A stretch of DNA of 64,000 nucleotides, taken from NCBI GenBank assembly GCA_023404715.1, contig JAEYAR010000214.1, positions 1-64,000 on the forward strand. Direction: 5' to 3'. Every line of letters starts with the position of its first letter. Within the stretch, counting starts at the first letter, position 1. Under the pieces are notes generated by a model. The model was not told where the DNA came from. It saw only the letters and a program-made list of their open reading frames with translations, and made no database searches. This DNA comes from Bacillota bacterium. Lineage in GTDB: Bacteria > Bacillota > Clostridia > Christensenellales > Aristaeellaceae. Below are positions 8,112 through 15,491 of this stretch, one piece after another. A program made the translations under genes and the position numbers.

Positions 8112-8752
8112 TGGCGGTATCAGGCAATGAGGCGGTGCGTATCGCCGCCTCCCTTTTAGGTACGCCCTATAGCGAGCTGGACTGCATCAACCTGATCAAG
8201 CACATCATTCGCAAGGGTGTAGGCGGGGTACCTAAGTACACAACGTCAGGCACCAACGCCCTATGGTCCAGCCAGACGGCAAGCGCCAAGTACCGTGACA
8301 TTGTAGCCTGCCGCCCGATCGGAGATGGCTCCGCACTTGCAGGCGAGCTGGCTGTAATTCGACAGGGCGATGACTGCTCGCATGTAGGGATCTGCACTGG
8401 CACAGGCGAGGTGATCCACTCAAGCGCGTCGCGCGGTATGGTGATACGCACGCCGCTGACGGCCCACAACGGATGGACGCACATTCTCACTCATCGGCAC
8501 ATCATGCCAGCGGCAGGCGAGGAGGATCGCACGGAGACCATGCCGGTGCAGATGGGCGGCAATTACATAGTCTGCGCGGAGGGCGGCCTGCGCCAGCGGG
8601 CGACGCCGGGCGGTCGTTACATGCAGATGATCCCGGACGGGACACGCATCCAATCGCTCGACCACTGCGACGGTTGGATCAAGACGCGATACAACCGTCA
8701 TGACGGCTGGGTCAGCGCCGAGTATTGCTGCTTCGCCGATGACAACGATTAG
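8111..8752 (+). CDS. Endolysin: NlpC/P60-like peptidase with SH3b domain
   Basis: 213 aa. The N-terminal ~135 residues have NlpC/P60 features: catalytic Cys in ELDCINLIKHII, catalytic His in SHVGICTGTGEVIHSS, and a downstream polar HILTHRH segment. The C-terminal ~65 residues (GGLRQRATPGG to GWIKTRYNRHDGWVS) are an SH3b wall-binding domain. It cleaves peptidoglycan peptides at the end of the lytic cycle. It lies upstream of the holin as in many siphoviruses, here separated by the antisense gene and methyltransferase. GAGGAGG lies just before the ATG. Confidence 0.85.
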   Translation: MAVSGNEAVRIAASLLGTPYSELDCINLIKHIIRKGVGGVPKYTTSGTNALWSSQTASAKYRDIVACRPIGDGSALAGELAVIRQGDDCSHVGICTGTGEVIHSSASRGMVIRTPLTAHNGWTHILTHRHIMPAAGEEDRTETMPVQMGGNYIVCAEGGLRQRATPGGRYMQMIPDGTRIQSLDHCDGWIKTRYNRHDGWVSAEYCCFADDND

Positions 8753-8774
8753 GGGCGGCACTTCTGCCGCCCCT
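8751..8774. terminator. Hairpin between endolysin and antisense gene
   Basis: AGGGGCGGCA (8751-8760) pairs perfectly with TGCCGCCCCT (8765-8774) across a four-base loop. It lies at the endolysin stop and just beyond the stop of the minus-strand gene, so it could serve both. No T-run follows on either strand, so termination strength is uncertain. Confidence 0.5.
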
Positions 8775-8782
8775 GGAGGTTG

Positions 8783-9148
8783 CTATGATTCGTTTGACTG
8801 ATCCTCCGCATCATGATTGATGCTGATCGTGATGGTTTGGGCCGACTCGTCGATCTGCTTTTTCAGTATACGTGAGGTCCCATCTTCTCTGACAAAGCCG
8901 ACCCGTTTCGCTTCTCGGCTTCCGATCGGCGCAAGATAACACGAGACGAAACCATTCCCACCTTTCTGTGGATAGAGCTTCAAAGTTTTCACCTCCTCTC
9001 GCCGAAGAGGTATTTGCTCCACTGGGCAGCTATGGTATACTCTTATTGTGTTTAGACGTCGGTGCTCCGACCAAGAAACCCGACGCTGCACGCCGCTGCT
9101 GGTATCGTGATTCGGCGTCACGGTATCAGCAGTTTTTGTACTGCCCAT
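8783..9148 (-). CDS. Unknown 121-aa antisense gene (moron-like)
   Basis: Not recognised. It is supported by a textbook AAAGGAGG seven bases before the ATG on the minus strand and a promoter just upstream. The protein is hydrophilic, without signal peptide or membrane helix. Its middle and C-terminal part (LKLYPQKGGNGFVSCYLAP, SREAKRVGFVREDG, then QTITISI) reads like a small beta-rich domain. It is the only minus-strand gene among the phage late genes, so it is probably expressed from the lysogen independently of the lytic programme. Function unknown. Confidence 0.6.
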   Translation of the reverse strand: MGSTKTADTVTPNHDTSSGVQRRVSWSEHRRLNTIRVYHSCPVEQIPLRREEVKTLKLYPQKGGNGFVSCYLAPIGSREAKRVGFVREDGTSRILKKQIDESAQTITISINHDAEDQSNES

Positions 9149-9170
9149 GACTCATCCTCCTTTCGATTTT

Positions 9171-9199
9171 ATTATACTACTACCAAGTAGTTGTGGCAA
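9171..9199 (-). promoter_or_regulatory. Promoter with palindromic operator for the antisense gene
   Basis: On the minus strand TTGCCA (9194-9199) and TATAAT (9171-9176) are separated by 17 bases. The spacer contains the 13-bp palindrome ACTAC-CAA-GTAGT (9179-9191), placed where a repressor would block polymerase. The same DNA ends just before the ribosome site of the methyltransferase. Confidence 0.7.
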
Positions 9200-9216
9200 G
9201 CGAAAGGAGTACTTTT

Positions 9217-9954
9217 TTGATTCAACTTTATCGAGGTAATTGCCGGGAATTTCTCAGGTCCTACGATGGCCCACAAATTGATGCGATCATCACCGACCCG
9301 CCGTATGCAAGTGGCGGCGCAACGCTTTCAGAGCGGTCTGCTTCGACGTCAAATAAGTATACGGATACCAAAAAGCGATGCCCTTATCCTGATTTTGCAG
9401 GTGACCAACTCGATTCCCGCAGCTGGCTGCACATGATGTCCGATGTATTCGCGGCGGCGCGCGTTTATTGTCACGATGGTGCAGTGATGGTTTCATTTTG
9501 TGATTGGCGTCAACTACCTTTATTAACCGATGCAATCCAATGGGCAGGCTGGCAATGGCGAGGCACGCTCACTTGGGACAAAATGAGCAGCAGGCCGCAT
9601 AAGGGCCGGTTCAGACAACAAGCCGAGTTCGCGGTCTGGGCCAGCAACGGCAAGCTCCCGATTGATCGACCTGTTCCAGTTCTGCCAGGCGTGTTTCGAT
9701 ACGCCAACGTTCAAGGCTCCGAGCGACTGCATCAGACCCAAAAGCCCCTCGCCCTGATGCGCGAGATTGTCAAGATTTGCGTACCGGGCGGACTCATACT
9801 TGATCCGTTTTCAGGCTCTGGTTCTACACTAGCGGCTGCTCACGCTGAGGGTTATGACGCCATCGGCGTAGAGTTGTCGACCGAAATCGCAACGACCGCC
9901 GCAGAGCGCCTTTGCGTGCCTCTGCGGACGATTCAGGAGGTACATCATGTATAA
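9217..9954 (+). CDS. Phage DNA methyltransferase, beta-class order
   Basis: 245 aa. TTG at 9217 is chosen as start because AAAGGAG ends seven bases upstream; an in-frame GTG at 9193 lacks a site and lies in the antisense promoter. Motif IV DPPY is at residues 27-30 and motif I DPFSGSGST at ~196-204. Motif IV before motif I is the order of beta-class N4-cytosine or N6-adenine methyltransferases. The central part includes the TWDKMSSRPHKGRFRQ stretch and a TQKP motif. No restriction gene is adjacent, so it is an orphan, probably protecting phage DNA or regulating its genes. Confidence 0.8.
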   Translation: MIQLYRGNCREFLRSYDGPQIDAIITDPPYASGGATLSERSASTSNKYTDTKKRCPYPDFAGDQLDSRSWLHMMSDVFAAARVYCHDGAVMVSFCDWRQLPLLTDAIQWAGWQWRGTLTWDKMSSRPHKGRFRQQAEFAVWASNGKLPIDRPVPVLPGVFRYANVQGSERLHQTQKPLALMREIVKICVPGGLILDPFSGSGSTLAAAHAEGYDAIGVELSTEIATTAAERLCVPLRTIQEVHHV

Positions 9955-10405
9955 GATTGTTGCTGTATTTGCTTGTCTGCTGCTGCTGTATACGCCGCTT
10001 TTGGCCCTTGCTGAGCCCGCCGTGCAGAGCACCGCGCTCGTCGATCTGACGCCTCTGCTCCAGGCGATCATCGGCATCGCATCGGTGCTGGTCACCGGTT
10101 TCCTTATCCCATGGCTCAAGACCAGGTTCAGCGCCGAGCAGCTTACAAAGGCTCAAAATTGGGTTCAAATTGGTGTTTATGCTGCCGAAAAGCTCTACGG
10201 CGCGGGCAACGGAGATTCCAAGCTGGCTTACGTCGAGGCGCTCCTTGCCCAGCATCGCATTCGTCTCGATACGCAAACGCTTAAAGCGCTTGTCGACTCC
10301 GAAATCAAGCGGATGGAGCAGGGCTCTGCGGTGTATTTTGGAGAGGCGATGCTAGATTCGACCGCCGAAAATGGCGCGTTGCAAGCGCCCGTTCCGCTCG
10401 GCTGA
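9947..10405 (+). CDS. Holin (LLH-like family)
   Basis: 152 aa. Two hydrophobic segments: residues ~3-22, signal-like and followed by ALAEPA, and ~38-58 (LLQAIIGIASVLVTGFLIPWL). A long helical cytoplasmic or periplasmic part follows, with VQIGVYAAEKLYG and repeated basic/acidic residues. This layout matches phage holins of the LLH type. AGGAGG lies six bases before the ATG, and the start overlaps the methyltransferase end by eight bases. It is the last gene before a strong terminator, which fits a lysis role together with the endolysin. Confidence 0.75.
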   Translation: MYKIVAVFACLLLLYTPLLALAEPAVQSTALVDLTPLLQAIIGIASVLVTGFLIPWLKTRFSAEQLTKAQNWVQIGVYAAEKLYGAGNGDSKLAYVEALLAQHRIRLDTQTLKALVDSEIKRMEQGSAVYFGEAMLDSTAENGALQAPVPLG

Positions 10406-10430
10406 CGCCTTAAAAATGCATATGGTTGAC

Positions 10431-10463
10431 AAAAGCGGTCTGCATAAACAGGCCGCTTTTTTT
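10431..10463 (+). terminator. Terminator after the holin
   Basis: AAAAGCGGTCTG pairs with CAGGCCGCTTTT around a six-base loop (CATAAA), followed by an uninterrupted T-run. A standard intrinsic terminator that closes the late operon and marks the likely end of the phage genes. Confidence 0.9.
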
Positions 10464-10474
10464 GTATATCCGCT

Positions 10475-10669
10475 GTGACACATACCGCGCGCCGTCGTGA
10501 CGCAAAGCGCGCGCCGCTACAAAAATTTATCGACGGCGTACAGCTTCCCAACGCAGAAAAACTGGCACAAACGATAATTTGGATCCCGGGCAGAGTGCTC
10601 CTTGCGGAGCGCGATGCCATCGGCAAGGTCGCTGAAGCCATTTCCAAGGTGGCCGATAGCGCGATGTAA
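10475..10669 (+). CDS. Possible 64-aa remnant or small gene
   Basis: A short frame starting with GTG, without a recognisable ribosome site, directly after the holin terminator. The basic N-terminus (THTARRRDAKRAP) and helical C-terminus (DAIGKVAEAISKVADSAM) are protein-like in composition, but no family is recognised. It may be a leftover at the prophage edge or a chance frame. Confidence 0.25.
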   Translation: MTHTARRRDAKRAPLQKFIDGVQLPNAEKLAQTIIWIPGRVLLAERDAIGKVAEAISKVADSAM

Positions 10670-10930
10670 AAATAACGGTGAAGACCGGGCGTAATTTGGG
10701 GCATACGCTATGTAGAACTAGGCGTAGTAGCATTGCCAATCAGCCGATAATAGGGTAAACTTCGGTCTTTGACGGTTGAAGAATAAGAATGGCCGCTGAA
10801 AGCCTTGATTGAAAAGGGTTTCAGCGGCTATTGCGATTTACACAGAGCATGGCCATTTAGTCTTTTTCTGAGGGCTCAACTGCTGGCTGCGGACTCGGAC
10901 GATAAAGGCATGATAATTCGGAGAACGGTA

Positions 10931-10958
10931 TTGAAAAAACGTTTGAATATGGTAGAAT
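10931..10958 (+). promoter_or_regulatory. Promoter before a terminated leader
   Basis: TTGAAA (10931-10936) and TAGAAT (10953-10958) with a 16-base spacer. The predicted transcript would meet the hairpin at 10997-11050 within about 90 bases. Confidence 0.5.
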
Positions 10959-10996
10959 AGAATGACAATTAAGGGATAAAATTATTGACACCGTAT

Positions 10997-11051
10997 AACG
11001 GGTGCTTGGAGGACATTTTTAAGGTCCAAAAGCATCCGTTGTTTTCTTTTT
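10997..11051 (+). terminator. Terminator-like hairpin upstream of the truncated gene
   Basis: AACGGGTGCTT (10997-11007) pairs with AAGCATCCGTT (11030-11040), with a smaller inner GGAC/GTCC pairing, and is followed by a T-rich stretch (GTTTTCTTTTT). It could end a short RNA starting near 10965 or be an attenuator. Confidence 0.55.
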
Positions 11052-11090
11052 GGCGCCTCAAAACGTATCGATATTTTCCTAATCCTTGCT

Positions 11091-12014
11091 TTGCGTCATA
11101 ATGGCATCGTTCCGGCAGCCTTTATTGTGCTCTTCTGTCTTTGGCGTACGGTTCGCCATTTCAAGCGTGAGCGATTTCGTCTGTTTGTTGCGGCCTTGAT
11201 AGGGGTTGTATCTTTTGCGATATACAAGGGGCCGATTTTCGCGTTACTTCATGTTGCGCCCAATACTGCCTCCACGTATACGACTATGTTGTGCGCGGTC
11301 GGATCCTGTGTGAACAAGAACCTTCCGCTTTCCGATGACACAACACAGACTTTGGAAACCATCATGCCAATAGAGGATTGGCGTGACTTCTATAGTCGCT
11401 TTGAGGGGCACGATCAATATTTGTGGGGACGTGGGGAAGACGCGCGGTTCGATACGGCGCATATTACTGCCCAGTTGGCATTTTCAATGTATTTCGATGC
11501 CCTGTTTAAGTATCCAGATGTGGTGATAAAGGACAGATTGGACGGAATGGACATCCTTTGGAGTATCCGTCAGGCAGATGATAGTTTCAATTCTAAGACC
11601 CATGACGTAATCTGTAACATGGAGAAAACCGCAGAGCTGTTCGCCGTTGAAAACCTCACCCAATCTTCATGGGGGGATTATTACAACAAGTCTTCAATTG
11701 CGGAATTATATCGTAAAGCGGTCAATACGCAACCGGGTCAGGTTGCCGATATGCTGCTTTGGCGATCGGGCAGTTACATTGTGCTGCTGCTTACACTGCT
11801 GCTATTCTGGGCCGCAAACCATATGAAGTATATCTGGTGTGCATCGCTCCCTTTGGTTGGCAACATTGCGGGCTCGTTGCTTGTGGTCTATCATCAGAGC
11901 TTCCGATACGTGTACTTCATTCAAGTGCTTACGATTGCTTTGGCCTTTATCACAATTTGCCTGCGCAATGAGGGAACGCAAAATCGGAGTGTAAAAGGAG
12001 AAATGGAGCCATGA
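11091..12014 (+). pseudogene. C-terminal remnant of a large membrane glycosyltransferase-like protein
   Basis: About 307 residues, open in frame from a stop at 10986. The first recognisable sequence (FLILALRHNGIVPAAF) is an internal motif of long multi-pass membrane proteins (DUF6020/YfhO-like group), where it follows several hundred residues of transmembrane helices absent here. The visible part has helices at ~7-20, ~28-50 and three near the C-terminus (~225-300), with a ~170-residue soluble section (PIEDWRDFYSRFEGHDQYLWG) between. Only poor starts exist (TTG at 11091, no ribosome site). It overlaps the next glycosyltransferase by four bases, so the two once formed an operon. Likely truncated and non-functional. 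Confidence 0.6.
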
Positions 12015-12985
12015 AGACAATCGCCGTCTTAATTCCCTGCTACAACGAAAGCCAGACGATCGCCAAGGTCATCGCCGATTACCACGCAGTGCTGCCTGAT
12101 GCCGACATCTACGTTTATGACAACAACTCATCAGATGATACAGACCGCATCGCTCGCGAGGCCGGGGCAATCGTGCGATACGAGCGCCGCCAAGGAAAAG
12201 GAAACGTCATTCGATCGATGTTTCGGGAGATCGAGGCGGATTGTTATTTGATGATCGATGGGGATGATACCTACCCGGCGGAGAACGCGCAGGAGATGGT
12301 TGCGAAGGTGTTGAACGAGGGCGTAGATATGGTCGTCGGAGATCGGCTCTCTTCTACCTATTTTACGGAAAACAAGCGACCGTTTCACAATACTGGAAAT
12401 GTATTGGTGCGAAAACTGGTAAACGGAATCTTCGGCGGACGGGTGACGGATATCATGACTGGATACCGTGCGTTCAGTAGAACCTTTGTAAAGAGCTTTC
12501 CGGTGCTCTCCAAAGGCTTTGAAATCGAGACAGAAATGACGATACATGCGCTGGATAAGAACCTTAGCCTCGCTTCGGTCCCCGTAGGGTATCGCGATCG
12601 GCCCGCTGGGAGCGTATCAAAACTGAACACGCTGTCTGATGGGATTAAAGTACTCAAGACCATTGCGCGGCTATTTAAGGATTATAAGCCGCTGCCGTTC
12701 TTCAGTATCATAGCTGCATTGTTAATGCTTATCGCCATAGGCTTATTCGTTCCGGTGCTAAGTGAGTATGCGCGAACGGGATTGGTCCCGCGGTTCCCGA
12801 CGCTTATCGTGGCAGGCTTTTTCGCCGTATTTGCTCTGCAAACCTTTGTGTGTGGACTGATATTGGATACGGAAGGGAAAAAGAGCCGTCAGAATTTTGA
12901 AATTCAAATGAACATATTGCAGCGGCTTGCGGATCAAGACAACAAGCATCATACGAAAAATCCGGAAGGGCGCGAAAGCGCATAA
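12011..12985 (+). CDS. Family 2 glycosyltransferase, DPM1-like, membrane-anchored
   Basis: 324 aa. The N-terminal GT-A domain begins IAVLIPCYNES and has the nucleotide-binding DNNSSDDT and the metal-binding DGDDTY motif near residue 80, as in polyprenyl-phosphate hexose synthases. Two transmembrane helices (~222-246 and ~262-285) follow. It probably transfers a sugar to a lipid carrier, which the neighbouring membrane protein would have used as donor. The ATG overlaps the stop of that truncated gene, with AAAGGAG upstream. A terminator follows. Confidence 0.85.
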   Translation: MKTIAVLIPCYNESQTIAKVIADYHAVLPDADIYVYDNNSSDDTDRIAREAGAIVRYERRQGKGNVIRSMFREIEADCYLMIDGDDTYPAENAQEMVAKVLNEGVDMVVGDRLSSTYFTENKRPFHNTGNVLVRKLVNGIFGGRVTDIMTGYRAFSRTFVKSFPVLSKGFEIETEMTIHALDKNLSLASVPVGYRDRPAGSVSKLNTLSDGIKVLKTIARLFKDYKPLPFFSIIAALLMLIAIGLFVPVLSEYARTGLVPRFPTLIVAGFFAVFALQTFVCGLILDTEGKKSRQNFEIQMNILQRLADQDNKHHTKNPEGRESA

Positions 12986-13037
12986 TCTTACCTATTCTTA
13001 CCGCACGCAAAACCCGAAAATAAGATCATTCTTTAAA

Positions 13038-13071
13038 GCGCTGTGAGATTTATACACACAGCGCCCTTTTT
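13038..13071 (+). terminator. Terminator after the DPM1-like gene
   Basis: GCGCTGTG (13038-13045) pairs with CACAGCGC (13057-13064), followed by CCTTTTTG. Intrinsic terminator. Confidence 0.85.
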
Positions 13072-13128
13072 GTAAGCCAATCTCTTTTAAGTACGCGGGA
13101 AAAATAAATTCCCATTTCGGAATATTCT

Positions 13129-13157
13129 TTGCATGTTTTAATAAACTATGCTAAAAT
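13129..13157 (+). promoter_or_regulatory. Promoter of the DUF4143 ATPase gene
   Basis: TTGCAT (13129-13134) and TAAAAT (13152-13157) with a 17-base spacer, and TGC just before the -10 (extended -10). Confidence 0.7.
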
Positions 13158-13183
13158 GAGAATATGCAGAGGAGGGAAAGCCG

Positions 13184-14428
13184 ATGGTTTTGCGGGAGGC
13201 GTATTTGCAGAAGCTTCATTCGTGGAAGAATGAGCAGGTCATCAAGGTTGTCACCGGCATCCGGCGATGCGGGAAATCGACGCTGCTGAGGCAGTATCAA
13301 AGCCTGCTGATGCAGGAAGGGGTGAATTCCGCTCAAATCATCTCGGTCAACTTTGAGGAGTTGGAGTTTGAGGAGCTATTGGATTATCAGAAGCTGTATC
13401 GTTATCTGAAGGAGCGTTTGAAGCCCGATCAGATGAACTATATTTTTTTGGACGAGATTCAGCGCGTGCCCTCCTTTGAGAAGGTTGTGGACAGTCTCTA
13501 TGTGAAGAACAACGTGGATCTGTACATAACCGGTTCGAACGCCTATATGTTGTCCAGCGATCTGGCGACGCTGTTGAGCGGGCGCTATGTCGAAATCGCC
13601 ATGCTGCCCCTTTCCTTTGGCGAGTATTGTGAAGCCACGGGCCTGACCGCCGAAAGCGCGTTTGCGGATTATCTGCGCTACGGCGGCCTCCCTTACCTGG
13701 CCGTCATGGAAAGGACGGAGGAAAAGGCCAATACCTATCTGGAGGGTATTTACAATACGGTCATTGTCCGCGACATAGAAGAACGCCAGAGCCGCAAGGA
13801 AAGCGATTCTGGCAAACGAAAGATATCGGATATCGCGCTGCTCAAGAGCATCGCGAAGTATCTGGCCAGCGTCATCGGGAGCCCGGTATCGACCAAGAGC
13901 GTCACCGATTATCTGGTATCCAACGGCAGAAAGGTGTCGCCGAACACGGTAGACAATTACATGGAGGCGCTGACCGAATCCTTCATCTTCTACCCGGCTG
14001 AGCGGTTTGATATCGTTGGGAAGCAGCTTATGAAGGTGAACCGCAAGTTCTACATGGTTGACCTGGGCTTGCGCAATCATATTTTGCCTCGCAGCAAGTA
14101 CGATCTGGGCTTCTCGCTTGAAAACGTCGTTTACTTCGAGCTGCTGCGGCGCGGATATCAGGTGTACATCGGCAAGCTGGGCAATACGGAGGTGGATTTT
14201 GTCGTTCGGGGGCAGGACGCGCTATCTTATATCCAAGTCACGGCGGATATGACGGCGGAGGAGACCTTCGAGCGCGAGATGCGCCCGCTGCGGACCATCC
14301 ATGACAACTACGAAAAGACGGTTCTGACGCTTGACCGGTTTACCACGGGCAACTACGAGGGAATTCGGGTCGTCAACGTGATCGACTGGCTTATGAAGAA
14401 GACGTCTGTGGAATCCATCGTCCCCTAA
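13184..14428 (+). CDS. AAA-type ATPase with C-terminal DUF4143
   Basis: 414 aa. Walker A GIRRCGKST at residues 25-33 and Walker B YIFLDEIQ near 86-93 define the AAA_14 ATPase. A winged-helix-like region lies around 220-290, and the C-terminal DUF4143 part has the nuclease-fold pattern GNTEVDFVV (Glu-Val-Asp) near 345. Such proteins are widespread, often horizontally moved; their role is not settled (DNA-related or defence-like has been proposed). It has its own promoter and a GAGGAGGG site. The stop overlaps the convergent minus-strand stop by four bases. Confidence 0.85.
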   Translation: MVLREAYLQKLHSWKNEQVIKVVTGIRRCGKSTLLRQYQSLLMQEGVNSAQIISVNFEELEFEELLDYQKLYRYLKERLKPDQMNYIFLDEIQRVPSFEKVVDSLYVKNNVDLYITGSNAYMLSSDLATLLSGRYVEIAMLPLSFGEYCEATGLTAESAFADYLRYGGLPYLAVMERTEEKANTYLEGIYNTVIVRDIEERQSRKESDSGKRKISDIALLKSIAKYLASVIGSPVSTKSVTDYLVSNGRKVSPNTVDNYMEALTESFIFYPAERFDIVGKQLMKVNRKFYMVDLGLRNHILPRSKYDLGFSLENVVYFELLRRGYQVYIGKLGNTEVDFVVRGQDALSYIQVTADMTAEETFEREMRPLRTIHDNYEKTVLTLDRFTTGNYEGIRVVNVIDWLMKKTSVESIVP

Positions 14429-14757
14429 AACACCGGCAGCCCGCGCAGCAGCAGCTCCACTGCCGCGACGCCGACGGCCCACAGCAAGTGGGTCACCGCG
14501 AAGCCGGGCAAGAAGCGCCCGAGCCCCCACACGATCGCGACGTCGGCGAGAAAGCCCAGCGCGAGGGCCGTGTTCTTGCCCGGCAGGCGGTGCAGCTGCA
14601 AAAGCGCCGGGCGCAGGAGGATCTGAATCAGCCCCGCGAACGCGCCCGCGAGCAGCAGCGAAGCGAACCCGTCGTGCACGATGCCGGGGAAGAGGTAACC
14701 GCAAAGGAGGAAGGCCGCGACGCAGCCGACAAAGCGGTAGGGCAGTTTCTTCAGCAT
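14425..14757 (-). CDS. Small four-helix membrane protein, phage-holin-4_2-like
   Basis: 110 aa with four hydrophobic segments (about residues 7-25, 31-50, 62-82 and 88-106), the profile of bacterial phage_holin_4_2-family (YvlD-like) proteins. Function is unknown; in bacteria it is not a lysis protein. GGAGG lies before the ATG at 14757, within the end of the RluA-type gene, so it is the last gene of the ileS operon. Confidence 0.7.
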   Translation of the reverse strand: MLKKLPYRFVGCVAAFLLCGYLFPGIVHDGFASLLLAGAFAGLIQILLRPALLQLHRLPGKNTALALGFLADVAIVWGLGRFLPGFAVTHLLWAVGVAAVELLLRGLPVF

Positions 14758-15491
14758 CTTTTGTCCTCCTGGTTTCGCATATCGTCCTCTTCGAGCTCGG
14801 GGAACGCATCGGGCAGCGCAAAGCGGCGCCACGGCTCAGCCTGCGCGGGCGGCGGCGCGCAGAAAAACAGGCGCTCGCCCCGGGTGGGATGCAAAAGCCC
14901 GAGAAACGCGCCCCATAGCGCGATCTGTTCGCCCGGCTGGCCGCGGCCATAGCGCGCATCGCCCCACAGCGGCAGCCCGGCATGGGCCAGCTGCACGCGA
15001 ATCTGATGGGAGCGCCCCGTGTAGAGCTTCACGCGCAGGAGCGACAGGCCGTCCGCCTCGCCGTCCGCGAAGTAGCGCAGCCGCGCGTCCTTGGCTCCGG
15101 CCGTGCCCTCGGGCACGACGCGGACGGTATTGCTCGCGCCGTCCTTGCACAGCCAGTCGCAAAGCTCCGCCTGGGCCTGCGCTTGCCCGCGCGCGACGGC
15201 GACGTAGCCGCGAGAGAGCGCCTTCTTTCGCACCTGATCGGAGAGGCGCGCCGCGGCCTTCGACGTGCGCGCGAGCACGACCAGGCCGCCGACCGGCCGG
15301 TCCAGCCGGTGGACGAGCCCGAGGTAGACCGCCCCGGGCTTTTGATATGCCTCTTTGACGTAAGCCTTCATCGTGGAGAGCAGGTCCGCATCGCCGCTTG
15401 CGTCCGCCTGAGTGGGCATATTCGGGGGCTTGACGACCACGAGCAGGTGGTTGTCCTCGTAGACGATGCGGACGCCGCGATATTCACGCAT
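14751..15491 (-). CDS. RluA-family pseudouridine synthase
   Basis: 246 aa. The catalytic motif HRLDRPVGG has the Asp at residue 64. LLVVVKPPNMPTQ before it and GRSHQIRVQLAHAGLPLWGD after it are the conserved RluA elements. There is no N-terminal S4 domain. It converts uridine to pseudouridine in rRNA or tRNA; the exact site cannot be told. It overlaps the upstream methyltransferase gene by eight bases and the downstream membrane gene by seven, so they are co-transcribed. Confidence 0.9.
   Translation of the reverse strand: MREYRGVRIVYEDNHLLVVVKPPNMPTQADASGDADLLSTMKAYVKEAYQKPGAVYLGLVHRLDRPVGGLVVLARTSKAAARLSDQVRKKALSRGYVAVARGQAQAQAELCDWLCKDGASNTVRVVPEGTAGAKDARLRYFADGEADGLSLLRVKLYTGRSHQIRVQLAHAGLPLWGDARYGRGQPGEQIALWGAFLGLLHPTRGERLFFCAPPPAQAEPWRRFALPDAFPELEEDDMRNQEDKRC

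Larger units (their letters stand above)
1..10470 (+). mobile_element. Prophage right part: tail, fibre, lysis and accessory genes
   Basis: The order distal tail protein, tail-tip protein, baseplate and collagen proteins, fibre parts, endolysin, holin is the standard late-gene order of a siphovirus in a Gram-positive host. Nearly all genes are on the plus strand with short gaps or 4-base overlaps. The left part (capsid, tape measure) lies outside the window. The right limit is placed at the terminator after the holin. The next genes are a truncated membrane protein and chromosomal glycosyltransferases, so the boundary is somewhere in 10.46-11.1 kb. No integrase, tRNA or obvious att core was found there. 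Confidence 0.85.
10670..11060 (+). other. Gene-free junction between prophage and chromosome
   Basis: About 390 bases with no convincing gene. It holds a hairpin (GCCGCTGAAA 10792-10801 with TTTCAGCGGC 10819-10828), a promoter-like pair at 10931-10958 and a terminator-like hairpin at 10997-11050. Base composition is more AT-rich than the flanks. This is the probable place where the phage or another insertion removed the start of the following membrane-protein gene. Confidence 0.5.

Noticed and set aside
8785..8820. Eleven-residue frame with GGAGG on the plus strand after the endolysin hairpin
   Set aside because: It lies over the 3' end of the antisense gene, is very short, and the sequence before it is a hairpin arm.
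10464..11090. tRNA or attachment core at the prophage end
   Set aside because: No cloverleaf or CCA-type 3' end was found, and without the left end no duplicated core can be recognised.
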